From positions 1,798,001 to 1,862,000 of the forward strand of contig NZ_CP023068.1 of NCBI RefSeq assembly GCF_002288525.1: a DNA stretch of 64,000 nt, read 5' to 3'. Below, piece after piece: positions 25,318 through 33,448 of this stretch. The position numbers were made by a program, and so were the translations under genes. The notes beneath the pieces were generated by a model that was not told where the DNA came from, searched no databases, and saw nothing but the letters and a program-made list of their open reading frames with translations. Numbering within the stretch: the first letter of the stretch is position 1; every line of letters begins with the position of its first letter. This stretch comes from Sinorhizobium sojae CCBAU 05684. GTDB taxonomy: Bacteria > Pseudomonadota > Alphaproteobacteria > Rhizobiales > Rhizobiaceae.

Positions 25318-26532
25318 TCATGCCCAAGCCGGTTTCGGCAGCAGCGGCGTGCGCGCGCCCTGCCGTTCGGAGGGTGCGATCCCGACGAAAGTGCCGTGTT
25401 GCCACTGCCCCAGCAGCCAGAGATCGCTCATCCGATTGCCGGTGAGCTTGACGGCGCCGACGATCGTCTCGAAGGAGCCCGTGGCGATCTCCTCGGTCAC
25501 TGCGTCGCGATCGAGCCCGCGGCGCGCGATCGCCTGTTCGAGGATCTGAAGGCTGGTATAGATGAGGGAGCTCGCCCAATAATCCGGCGGCGCGCCGATC
25601 AGCTTCTCGTGGCGCTCGACATAGGCCTGCATTTCCGGCCGCGAATTGTCGATCCCGCCGAGACTCATGACGCCTTCCACTTGGCCTTCATTGATATCGG
25701 AATAGATCGGGAAACTGGTGCCGACACCCGTATAGAAAACCTTCGGATTGTAGCCCGTCAGCCGCGCCTGTTTGGTGATGGCGAACGTATCCGGCGGATA
25801 GGAGAGCGCCATGAAGATATCCGCGCCCGAACCGGAGGCCTCGTTGAGCAAAGCGGAAAAATCCTGCGTGCCGATGGGATAGGACTTGTCCATCACGATC
25901 TCGACGCCGGCCGCCTCCAGCTTCTTGCGCGCTTCCTCGACGAGCTCGATGCCGAACCCGTCCGCAACGGAGATGATTGCCGCCTTGTTGTTGGTCACGC
26001 CTTTGCCTGCTGTGGAGATGACCTTGGTGAAGGCGCCCATGTAGTCGTCGGCCGTTCCCAGGAACCAGAAGGTGCGCTTCCATTTCGAAATTGCATCGAT
26101 GCGGTGCGGAACGAAGGATGTTCCGATGAGCTGGGGATAGCCGAAACGGTCCATCAGCGGCGCGATCGCCAGATTGAAGCCCGTACCCCAGGGTGGAAGA
26201 ATGAAATCCACCTTGTCGTGCCGGGCGAGCCGTTCGATACCCCGCACGACCTCTTCCGTTTGCGACCGGTCGTCATAGGCGATGATCTCCAGCGGAAGCC
26301 TGCTTCCGTCCGGCATGGCGAGACCGCCCGCCGCTTTGACGTCCGCCGCCCAGAGTTCGTAATTCGGGATTGAGGTGGTTCCGGCACCCGGCGCGTTCAC
26401 GCCGGTCTTGGAAACGATGTAGCCGATGCGGACGGATTTTCGTTCCTCGCCGCGCGCCGGCAATCCGAGCGAAAAGGCTGCCGCAGCCGTTCCGGCCGCC
26501 ATAAGCATGTTGCGTCTCGTTATCTCAACCAT
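25318..26532 (-). CDS. Periplasmic substrate-binding protein of Liv-type ABC transporter
   Basis: The 404-residue precursor has a probable Tat signal (ITRRNMLMAAGTAAAAFSLG) and a class I periplasmic binding fold (peripla_BP_6). Conserved parts include VRIGYIVSKTGVNAPGAG and the hinge region LPPWGTGFNLAIAPLMDRFG. It sets the specificity of the Liv-like transporter encoded downstream. Its neighbours are aromatic-degradation-type enzymes, so a substituted aromatic acid is a more likely ligand than leucine; this is inference. A 126-bp gap separates it from the cupin gene. Confidence 0.86.
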   Translation of the reverse strand: MVEITRRNMLMAAGTAAAAFSLGLPARGEERKSVRIGYIVSKTGVNAPGAGTTSIPNYELWAADVKAAGGLAMPDGSRLPLEIIAYDDRSQTEEVVRGIERLARHDKVDFILPPWGTGFNLAIAPLMDRFGYPQLIGTSFVPHRIDAISKWKRTFWFLGTADDYMGAFTKVISTAGKGVTNNKAAIISVADGFGIELVEEARKKLEAAGVEIVMDKSYPIGTQDFSALLNEASGSGADIFMALSYPPDTFAITKQARLTGYNPKVFYTGVGTSFPIYSDINEGQVEGVMSLGGIDNSRPEMQAYVERHEKLIGAPPDYWASSLIYTSLQILEQAIARRGLDRDAVTEEIATGSFETIVGAVKLTGNRMSDLWLLGQWQHGTFVGIAPSERQGARTPLLPKPAWA

Positions 26533-26658
26533 GACCTTCCTCCCTCGGTAAACATGATCTTCAGATCGGATCTTCCAGGCAAAATCCTCCCCTGCCGGCT
26601 CCCATGTGGCGGAGCCGGTAATACGGGTAGCTGCTGACGAGTTGGTCCTTGCGGATGC

Positions 26659-27198
26659 TTAAGGCGTCTCGGCGCCGATCAGTACGAAAGCGACGGTGGC
26701 CGGTTCGTCGTTCGGGTTGCGCCAGGCATGGCGCGCGCCGTGCTGGACGACAGTGTCGCCGGCCTTGAGGTCCACGGTCGCGCCGTCGTCGAGTTCGAGC
26801 GTGATCCTGCCGCTGACGACGACGCCGTAATCGAGCGTCGGCGTGGTGTGCATGCCGGGATTGTCCATCTCGAAGGTCTCGGCGATACCCGGCGCGGCCG
26901 CGAAATGCTCCGGCCCGGCGAGTTCCGGCCGGAAATCCGGGGACGTCATCACGGCGTCCGGCGGAAAGGTCACCACCAGGAATGTCGAGCCGCCGGCCGG
27001 CTGTAGCAAAGTCCCCTCGCTCGCCATCGGGTCCCGGCCGTCGTGGGGCAGCGACGGCACGCCGGAGATACTCCAGATCGGGGCGGAGACGAAGCCCGGC
27101 GTGTGCTTGAGCGCCACTTCCCGCGGCGAAGCGCCATCGCTGACCACCACCGATTTGCCGTCTTTGTTTTTAGCCGTAACCACACGTCTGAAAGTCAT
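26659..27198 (-). CDS. Cupin-domain protein of unknown function
   Basis: The 179-residue protein has a C-terminal cupin barrel (about residues 105-175). The metal-motif region is partly present: MHTTPTLDYGVVVSGRITLELDDG, then GDTVVQHGARHAWRNPND with two His and one Asn/Asp. This part resembles many small cupins found in aromatic-catabolic operons; the N-terminal 100 residues are of unclear fold. It could be a small metalloenzyme or a ligand sensor. It lies between the alcohol dehydrogenase-like and Liv-transporter genes and is co-directional with both. Confidence 0.75.
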   Translation of the reverse strand: MTFRRVVTAKNKDGKSVVVSDGASPREVALKHTPGFVSAPIWSISGVPSLPHDGRDPMASEGTLLQPAGGSTFLVVTFPPDAVMTSPDFRPELAGPEHFAAAPGIAETFEMDNPGMHTTPTLDYGVVVSGRITLELDDGATVDLKAGDTVVQHGARHAWRNPNDEPATVAFVLIGAETP

Positions 27199-27269
27199 GA
27201 CATCCTCCCCATGTCACAAGAGCCTCGGTAACGAATAGCGCCCGCCCGGTGTGGGGCGGGCGCCGGAAA

Positions 27270-28385
27270 TCACGGGCAGATCACGTAGTTCGAGAAGCCG
27301 CCATGGCGCTGGGCAATGCCAGAGATCGCGTGGTTCACTTCGGACAATGGATAGCTTTCGGTCTCGAAGGGCGAGAGATCGACGACGCCCGAGGCGACCA
27401 TGTCGGCCATTTCCTGACCTTCAGCCGTCGTGAACCAAGCGGAGCCATAGAGACGCTGGTTTCGGTCCATCAGCCAGTGCACGTCGATCGGCACCTCGCC
27501 GGCGACTGCGCCGACATCGACGATGATGCCGCCGCGGCGAATGCTCTTCACCCCTTGGAGGAAGGTCTCGTGGCGAGCGCCCGGCCCAAGGCAATCGATG
27601 AAGGCGTCGACGCCCTCGCCATCCGTATGAGCCATGGCGAAGTCCGTGACGCTGCCGTCATTGATCGAGAAGATTTCGATGCGGTGCGGCGCGAGCGCCT
27701 TGATTTCCTCGAGCAGCCCCCTGTCGCGTCCGGTGCCGAGAATCCTGTTCACGCCCATGGCGAGGCCGAAGATTGCCGCACCGATGCCAAGCGTGCCGCT
27801 GATGCCGTTGACGAGAATGGTATCGCCCGGGCCGGCATTCACCTTCTTGAGCGCCGAATAGGCCGTCCCAAGGTAACCGAGGCGTGCGGCCTGTTCGAAT
27901 GCCATGTTGTCGGGGATTCTCACGATCGCCGATGCAGGGGCGACCATGTATTCGCCGAGGCCGCCGATCGGATAATCGGCAAAGGTCTGCATCGCATGTT
28001 CGGAGAAGCCGAAATAGCCCTGGAAGGCATAATGCCTGCAGGAGATGGAATCGCCCCGGCGGCAATGCCTGCAGGTTCCGCAGCTGCGGCCCGGATTGAC
28101 ATAGACGCGGTCGCCGGGTTTCAGCGCATGAACGCCCTTGCCGACGGCGGCGATCTCGCCGGCGGGGTCGAGTCCGAAGACCGCAGGCAAAGGCGGCAGC
28201 GGCATATGCGGGAACCAGGTCGTCCAGTTTGCGAGGATATTGCCGAGATTCGGCACGATACCGCAGGCTCGAACGCGCACCAGCACGTCCATATCGCCGG
28301 GCGCAGGCGTGGGCAGTTCCTCTATCTTCAGCTCGCCGCCGACGGTGTGCATACGCGCAGCTGTCATTGTCTGCGGAATGGTCAT
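27270..28385 (-). CDS. Zinc-type alcohol dehydrogenase-like (MDR) protein
   Basis: The 371-residue protein belongs to the medium-chain dehydrogenase superfamily. The four-Cys structural zinc lobe is complete (CGTCRHCRRGDSISC), and a nucleotide-binding block ILVNGISGTLGIGAAIFGLA is present. The catalytic zinc site is unusual: the first Cys is kept (ACGIVPN), but the GHE His position reads GLDPAG and the distal Cys position reads LGYLGTAYS. It may not bind catalytic zinc and may act on a non-alcohol substrate. The ATG at 28385 follows GGAGGAGGAATT, much better than the in-frame start at 28400. It is the first gene of the leftward catabolic series. Confidence 0.82.
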   Translation of the reverse strand: MTIPQTMTAARMHTVGGELKIEELPTPAPGDMDVLVRVRACGIVPNLGNILANWTTWFPHMPLPPLPAVFGLDPAGEIAAVGKGVHALKPGDRVYVNPGRSCGTCRHCRRGDSISCRHYAFQGYFGFSEHAMQTFADYPIGGLGEYMVAPASAIVRIPDNMAFEQAARLGYLGTAYSALKKVNAGPGDTILVNGISGTLGIGAAIFGLAMGVNRILGTGRDRGLLEEIKALAPHRIEIFSINDGSVTDFAMAHTDGEGVDAFIDCLGPGARHETFLQGVKSIRRGGIIVDVGAVAGEVPIDVHWLMDRNQRLYGSAWFTTAEGQEMADMVASGVVDLSPFETESYPLSEVNHAISGIAQRHGGFSNYVICP

Positions 28386-28468
28386 GAATTCCTCCTCCAC
28401 TTCCTAAATGGGCCACCCATAGGCGGGTGGGGCGCTCCTCCGCCTTGATGAAAGTCGTAACTCATGAT

Positions 28469-28476
28469 TTTCGAAA
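28469..28476. promoter_or_regulatory. TTTCGAAA palindrome upstream of the alcohol dehydrogenase operon
   Basis: The site reads TTTTCGAAAT in context and lies 84 bp before the ATG at 28385. It is one of four copies in this region, each in the gap upstream of a different transcription unit around the GntR gene. Assignment as an operator for that GntR protein is inference. Confidence 0.5.
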
Positions 28477-28609
28477 TTTCAAGTGTTTTCGTAAAACAAC
28501 CGTGTCATCAGACAAACGCTCCTTACTGCGCACAAGCCCCGACACGCTGAACGGGAGAAATTTCAGCGGGACAGGAGAGACTTTGACGGATGTTCAGGGT
28601 CGGTCGCCG

Positions 28610-29341
28610 CTATTCAGCGGCGCTCGTGATCGCGCGCTTTTTGCCGGCGGCTACAGGAGCGTCGTCAAAAAGGTGACCGGCATGTTCGATGACATTCTCG
28701 CTGGTTTCGCGGATATGCCGATCGATGAGGCGGAGCGCCTTTTCAGCGTCGCGGTCGAGCGCGGCGTCGGCGATCTGCTTATGCTCGACGTCCTTTTCTC
28801 GCCATTGCGGGCGGAACTGCGAAGACATGCGCCGATAGCGATGGGCGCGTTCGAAGAGTTTGCTGCGAATTTCGAGCAGCGTCGGAGACCGGCAGGCCGA
28901 GACGAGCGAGAAATGGAACTCGCCATGGACGGCGCTCCACTCTTCCGACAGATAGTATTCCCGCCCGAGCCGCTGCTGCAGCCGGTCCATGCGATGGTAG
29001 GTGGACAGGATATTCGCTTCCCAGCGGTCGTCACCGAAGCGAATTGACCTGCCGAGCGCCTCCCGTTCGATCAGTACCCGGACATCGGTGAGGTCGTTGA
29101 GATCGGCGATCGAGACCGGTGCCACGATAAAGCCGCGCTGCCCTTCGGAAATGACGAGGTTTTCGGCGGCAAGACGCGACAGGGCCTCGCGCAATGTCGA
29201 GAAACTGACCGCATATTTGTTGCGCAGCGACTCGAAGCGCAGCTTCTCGCCGGGCTTCAACACGCAATTGATGATGTCGAGCCGCATGCGCTGCAGCACG
29301 TCGCCGGCTCTCGTTTCGCTGCCCGCTTTCTGCTGTTCCAA
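28610..29341 (-). CDS. GntR family regulator with FCD domain
   Basis: The 243-residue protein has an N-terminal winged helix (RLDIINCVLKPGEKLRFESL, then YAVSFSTLREALSRLAAENL, about residues 18-70) and an all-helical FCD effector domain whose metal-site histidines are consistent with the family (for example HREFH-like EFHFSLVSAC). FCD regulators bind small carboxylates and usually repress. The start is TTG, with GGGAGGA seven bases upstream. It lies between the leftward alcohol dehydrogenase operon and the rightward FAH/dioxygenase units, and TTTCGAAA sites surround it. Confidence 0.85.
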   Translation of the reverse strand: MEQQKAGSETRAGDVLQRMRLDIINCVLKPGEKLRFESLRNKYAVSFSTLREALSRLAAENLVISEGQRGFIVAPVSIADLNDLTDVRVLIEREALGRSIRFGDDRWEANILSTYHRMDRLQQRLGREYYLSEEWSAVHGEFHFSLVSACRSPTLLEIRSKLFERAHRYRRMSSQFRPQWREKDVEHKQIADAALDRDAEKALRLIDRHIRETSENVIEHAGHLFDDAPVAAGKKRAITSAAE

Positions 29342-29417
29342 AAGACAATCCTCCCGATACGGGCCTGTCGCGAAGCACTCTGCGCGAAGGCCGACTTAGG
29401 TTTTTGAATACAAAAAA

Positions 29418-29425
29418 TTTCGAAA
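29418..29425. promoter_or_regulatory. TTTCGAAA palindrome upstream of the GntR gene
   Basis: The site (ATTTCGAAAA in context; TTTTCGAAAT on the other strand) lies 77 bp before the GntR TTG start, in an A+T-rich divergent gap of 199 bp shared with the FAH gene. Probable autoregulatory site. Confidence 0.5.
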
Positions 29426-29516
29426 AAAATCAATCTTGTTGAAAATTCAGCCGCCTGGAATGGCGGAGGGGACTTGCAATGCGCACTACCTGCCTGTTTA
29501 CGATATTACATAATAT

Positions 29517-29524
29517 TTTCGAAA
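29517..29524. promoter_or_regulatory. TTTCGAAA palindrome upstream of the FAH-family gene
   Basis: The site reads TTTTCGAAAT and sits 16 bp before the ATG at 29541, where a bound protein would block transcription or initiation. It is in the same divergent gap as the site at 29418, about 100 bp away, which would allow looping. Confidence 0.5.
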
Positions 29525-29540
29525 TAACGTTGGAGCCACC

Positions 29541-30398
29541 ATGAGGTATCTGAGCTTTTCGTATGAGGGACGGGTGAGCTACGGCTGCATTGTCGATCAG
29601 GCGGTGTGCGATCTCGGGAGGCGCACCGGCCTGCCGGATCTTGCCAGCCATATTGCCGATCGGTTTCCTACTCTCGGATGGGAAGCGGACCTCGCACCGG
29701 ACTATTCCCTTTCGGCAATCCGCTACCTGCCGGTTATTCCAGATCCCCGCAAGGTGCTCTGCGTCGCGACCAATTATCGGGAGCCGGGCGACGACGGCGC
29801 CGCGAGGCCGGAATATCCGCTGGTCTTTAGCCGCTTCGGAATCTCGCAGACCGGCCATGAGGAACCGCTGCCGAAGCCGGAAGTTTCCGAAAAATTCGAC
29901 TATGAGGGCGAACTCGCGGTCATCATCGGCAAGACCGGGCGAAGGATCGCCGAGGCCGAGGCGATGACCTATGTGGCAGGCTACTCCTGTTTCAATGACG
30001 GCAGCGTGCGTGACTGGCAGAAGCACTCGTCCCAGTTCACGCCCGGAAAGAACTTCGCCAGGACTGCAGGTTTCGGTCCGTGGATGGTCACCAGCGATGA
30101 ACTGCCGGACCCGGGCGCACTGGACCTCGTCACACGCGTGAATGGCGAAACGAGGCAACGCAACAACACCAGCCGTATGATCTTTCCGATCGCCTGGCTG
30201 ATTTCCTATTTCAGCCAGTTCACCGTACTGGAGCCCGGCGACGTCATCGTCACCGGCACGCCCTCCGGCTTTGGGTCGTCAAGGCAGCCACCCGAGTTTC
30301 TCAAGATCGGCGACACAGTCGAAATCGAGATCGAAAGGGTCGGGACCCTGCGCAACGTCGTTGCAGATGAAAGCCAGAACCAGGACAATTTTCGATAA
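29541..30398 (+). CDS. Fumarylacetoacetate hydrolase (FAH) family protein
   Basis: The 285-residue protein has the C-terminal FAH fold: KFDYEGELAVIIGKTGR with the Glu-Glu metal ligands near residues 117-120, the following SCFNDGSVRDWQ with Asp, and a typical end LEPGDVIVTGTPSGFG. Members hydrolyse or hydrate the 2,4-dioxo or 2-hydroxydienoate products of ring cleavage, or decarboxylate related acids. It is the first gene to the right of the GntR regulator, followed by an extradiol dioxygenase-like gene, which suits a role just after ring opening. Confidence 0.86.
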   Translation: MRYLSFSYEGRVSYGCIVDQAVCDLGRRTGLPDLASHIADRFPTLGWEADLAPDYSLSAIRYLPVIPDPRKVLCVATNYREPGDDGAARPEYPLVFSRFGISQTGHEEPLPKPEVSEKFDYEGELAVIIGKTGRRIAEAEAMTYVAGYSCFNDGSVRDWQKHSSQFTPGKNFARTAGFGPWMVTSDELPDPGALDLVTRVNGETRQRNNTSRMIFPIAWLISYFSQFTVLEPGDVIVTGTPSGFGSSRQPPEFLKIGDTVEIEIERVGTLRNVVADESQNQDNFR

Positions 30399-30407
30399 AC
30401 ATAAAAA

Positions 30408-30415
30408 TTTCGAAA
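30408..30415. promoter_or_regulatory. TTTCGAAA palindrome upstream of the dioxygenase-like gene
   Basis: Here the palindrome is extended to a perfect 10-mer ATTTCGAAAT (30407-30416), 77 bp before the ATG at 30493 and just after the FAH gene stop. It implies a separate promoter for the dioxygenase-hydrolase-dehydrogenase genes under the same control. Confidence 0.5.
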
Positions 30416-30492
30416 TATCTTGCGATCGTCAGTTATTTGGCGTATCAAAACATCAAGGATGGATGTCCAGAGCGAATTCGAGGGAGGAACTC

Positions 30493-31395
30493 ATGACGCA
30501 CATCGTGCATGCCGTCGGGCACATGAAGGTCAATGTCACTGACCCAGAGGCCGTTGTCCGCGATGCGACCGAGATTCTCGGCCTGCAAGTCACAAGTCGG
30601 GACGGCCGGCAGACATGGCTGAGCTCCAACGGTCGGGCCGCGGAGCTGGTGCTCATCCACGCCGACGAGAACTCCGCCCATACGATCGGACTCGAGGCAC
30701 TGACGCCCGAACTGGTCGCCGAAGCCGCCTCGCGCGTCGAAGCGGCGGGCTGCCGCATCGTTTCGGAAGAGCCGAGCCTCGATTGCATCCAGAACGGCGT
30801 AACCTTCGCCACGCCTGAAGGACTGCGTTTCGAGATCCACACGCCGGTCCGTAACGTCACCTATGGCCGGCGTTATCCGACGACCGGCGTCGGCGCAAAC
30901 CGCATCGACCACATCAACCTGAAATCACCAGATCCGGCCGCCACGCGCGAACAATTGACTGCCATCGGCGGCCTGAAACTTTCCGAACGCATGGTCAATG
31001 ACAGCCTGAGCTGGATGTATGGCGGCAACCGCCAGCACCACATCATCGGCGTAGTCAAGGGCGAGGTCGGGCTACATCACGTCTCCTTCGAATTCCTCGA
31101 ATTCAATCAGTATCTGCGACTCGGCGATATCCTCGACCGGTTCGACAAGCAGATGCTCTGGGGGCCCGGCCGTCATCGGCCCGGCGACAATACCTACGCC
31201 TATTACACCGATGCGAGCGGCATGATGATCGAATGCTCCGGCGTTATGGCCCATATCGCCGACGACGCCGACTTCACGCCGAATGTCATCACCAATCTCG
31301 ACCGCCCCGGCAACGTCCGCGCCATGAATGTCTGGGGCACACCCGCGCCGCTGGAGTGGCGCGAATATCACTTCCCCTTCGCCAAGGTCGCCTGA
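30493..31395 (+). CDS. VOC-superfamily extradiol ring-cleavage dioxygenase-like protein
   Basis: The 300-residue protein has two glyoxalase/VOC modules. The C-terminal one holds the three ligands of type I extradiol dioxygenases: His140 (IDHINLK), His195 or His196 (GLHHVSFE) and Glu247 (MMIECS). The flanking GPGRHRPGDNTYAYYTD block is typical of catechol 2,3-dioxygenase relatives. It would insert oxygen next to a vicinal diol on an aromatic ring. The ATG at 30493 follows GAGGGAGGAA; the much longer frame from 30271 overlaps the FAH gene. The exact catecholic substrate is unknown. Confidence 0.86.
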   Translation: MTHIVHAVGHMKVNVTDPEAVVRDATEILGLQVTSRDGRQTWLSSNGRAAELVLIHADENSAHTIGLEALTPELVAEAASRVEAAGCRIVSEEPSLDCIQNGVTFATPEGLRFEIHTPVRNVTYGRRYPTTGVGANRIDHINLKSPDPAATREQLTAIGGLKLSERMVNDSLSWMYGGNRQHHIIGVVKGEVGLHHVSFEFLEFNQYLRLGDILDRFDKQMLWGPGRHRPGDNTYAYYTDASGMMIECSGVMAHIADDADFTPNVITNLDRPGNVRAMNVWGTPAPLEWREYHFPFAKVA

Positions 31396-31411
31396 AGCAA
31401 AGGATATCAAG

Positions 31412-32299
31412 ATGCAGGAAAAACTGACCTTCATGTCCGACGGGCTGAGGCTTTCCGCCGTTCTGCACGTTCCTGACAACCGCAAGCCCGGCCAGAGGCT
31501 GCCGGCCTTCATCGTCTGCCATGGCTTCGTCGGCTCCAAAGACGAGAGCCACGCGCAGATCCAGGCCGAGATGATGGAAGCCTTCGGCTATGTCGCGCTG
31601 CGCTTCGACTTCCGCTGCTGCGGCGAAAGCGAAGGCGAGCGGGCCCAGGTGCGCTGCTTCGATCAGGTCGCCGACGCCAAGAACGCGCTGACGTTCCTGG
31701 CAGGGCGCGAGGAAGTCGACCCGCAGCGCATCGGCGTCACCGGCCACAGCTTCGGCGCCGCCGTCTCCGTCTACACGGCCGGCATCGACGACCGTTTTGC
31801 CTGCTGCCTCTCCTCCTGCGGCTGGGGCAATGGCGAACGCAAGTTCCGCGGTCAGCATCCGACGCCCGAATCCTGGGAGAAGTTCATCGGCATCCTGGAG
31901 AAGGGCCGCAAGCACAAGCAGGAGACCGGTGAGAGCCTGTGGATGTCGCGCTTCGACGCCGTGCCGATCCCGGAGCCGCTGCGCAAGAATCTCTCCCCGA
32001 AAGCGATCATGGAGATCCCCGTGGAAACGGCCTGGTCGATGTATAACTTCCGCGCCGACGACGTGGTCGCCAACATCGCGCCGCGGCCGCTGCTCCTGTT
32101 CCACACGGCAAACGACATCATCACGCCGACGGTCGAATCCATCCGTATGTTCGAAAAGGCAGGCCAGCCGACGGAACTGATGCTCGTCGATACGACCGCC
32201 CACTTCCCGCTGGCGCCCAATGATGCAACGCGCACGAAAATGATGGTGAAGAGCTGGCTCGACAAGTTCTTCCCCTCCCCTCTCGGAGCCGTTTCATGA
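31412..32299 (+). CDS. Alpha/beta hydrolase
   Basis: The 295-residue protein has the serine-hydrolase nucleophile elbow GHSFG (Ser113), an oxyanion-side HGF (residues 37-39) and a late PLLLFHTANDIITP with the acid position, followed by a His near DTTAHFPL. It resembles dienelactone-hydrolase and acyl-peptidase-like esterases. Placed directly after an extradiol dioxygenase-like gene it may cleave the C-C bond of a ring-fission product or an ester of the pathway. The stop overlaps the next start (ATGA). Confidence 0.84.
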   Translation: MQEKLTFMSDGLRLSAVLHVPDNRKPGQRLPAFIVCHGFVGSKDESHAQIQAEMMEAFGYVALRFDFRCCGESEGERAQVRCFDQVADAKNALTFLAGREEVDPQRIGVTGHSFGAAVSVYTAGIDDRFACCLSSCGWGNGERKFRGQHPTPESWEKFIGILEKGRKHKQETGESLWMSRFDAVPIPEPLRKNLSPKAIMEIPVETAWSMYNFRADDVVANIAPRPLLLFHTANDIITPTVESIRMFEKAGQPTELMLVDTTAHFPLAPNDATRTKMMVKSWLDKFFPSPLGAVS

Positions 32300-33351
32300 A
32301 TGGGATCGCGGAAAAGAGAGTGATCGCGAAGGAAACGCTGGAGGCCTTTTCCGCGTCTCTCCTCGAGGCGGGCGGTTTCAAGCGCGACTATGCCCGGCAG
32401 TCCGCGGAGCTTCTGGTCTGGGCCAATCTGCGCGGCGCGGACTCGCACGGTGTCTTGCGCATCCCCCGCTACATCGAGATGACCGAGCTCGGCATCGTCA
32501 ACGGAGACGCAAGACCGGAACTTTCGAGAGAATTCGGAGCCGTTGCCGTCATCGAAGGCGACCGGGTGCCGGGGGCAACCGGCATGTCCATGGCGGCGGA
32601 CAAGGCCGTGGCGCTGGCCGAGACGTTCGGCATCGGCCTGTGTTCGATCGTCAGGACGAGCCATTGCGGGGCAATCGGCTATTTCACCGAGAAGGTTGCG
32701 AAAGCCGGCATGATCGGCATCGCCATGTCGGCCTCGAAACCGCTGATGGTCTATCACGGATCCCGGAGCGAAGGCGTTTCAACCAATCCGCTGTCGATCG
32801 CGGCGCCGGGCAAGGACGCGAACCACCCCATCGTGCTCGACATGTCGACGGCGGCCGTCGCGCTCGGCAAGGTCATGGCGGCCAAGGATGCCGGGAGATC
32901 GATTCCCGCCGATTGGGGCGTCGATGCCGACGGCGTTGCGACAACCGACCCGGCAAAGGTCAAGGCGGTGTTGCCCATGGCAGGCCCGAAGGGCTCCGGA
33001 CTTTCGTTGATGATCGAAGTTCTGGTGAGCGTCCTCGCCGGCAATCCGCTCATTTCGGCCGCGCTCACGGAAAACAGGGATGCCGGCTTCAACGGCCTGG
33101 TGATCGCGCTCAGCCCGCAAGCATTCGGGCTAAAGGGCAGGTTCGAGGCGGAGGTCGATCAGCTCGCCCGTGCCATCAGGTCCTTGCCCCCGGCCGCAGG
33201 CAGCGATCACGTGCTCCTGCCAGGGGAGCGCGGGTTGCTGCTGGCTGAGAGGCGGCTTCAAGAAGGTATTCCAATAGCCGCAGGGACGAAAAGCCGCCTT
33301 GCAGAGGAGGCCTTCAGGCGCGGTGTTGCGGTTCCCTTGGAGCTCCAGTGA
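32296..33351 (+). CDS. Malate/L-lactate dehydrogenase (Ldh2) family NAD(P)-dependent oxidoreductase
   Basis: The 351-residue protein has the Ldh2/sulfolactate dehydrogenase fold. Conserved pieces are the N-terminal RGADSHGVLRIPRY (catalytic His region near residue 50), IVRTSHCGAIGYFTEKVAKAG, and PMAGPKGSGLSLMIEVL. Members reduce or oxidise 2-hydroxy or 2-oxo acids. It is translationally coupled to the hydrolase gene and may process a 2-oxo acid released at the end of the pathway. The substrate is not predictable. Confidence 0.85.
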   Translation: MNGIAEKRVIAKETLEAFSASLLEAGGFKRDYARQSAELLVWANLRGADSHGVLRIPRYIEMTELGIVNGDARPELSREFGAVAVIEGDRVPGATGMSMAADKAVALAETFGIGLCSIVRTSHCGAIGYFTEKVAKAGMIGIAMSASKPLMVYHGSRSEGVSTNPLSIAAPGKDANHPIVLDMSTAAVALGKVMAAKDAGRSIPADWGVDADGVATTDPAKVKAVLPMAGPKGSGLSLMIEVLVSVLAGNPLISAALTENRDAGFNGLVIALSPQAFGLKGRFEAEVDQLARAIRSLPPAAGSDHVLLPGERGLLLAERRLQEGIPIAAGTKSRLAEEAFRRGVAVPLELQ

Positions 33352-33448
33352 CGGTTGGATATCCGACCACGGCCTTGCCATAGGCGGGCGGGAGCATAGC
33401 TCCCGCTTTGTCGTCATTTTTAGACTTCCATTGGCGGGGGCCGACCTC

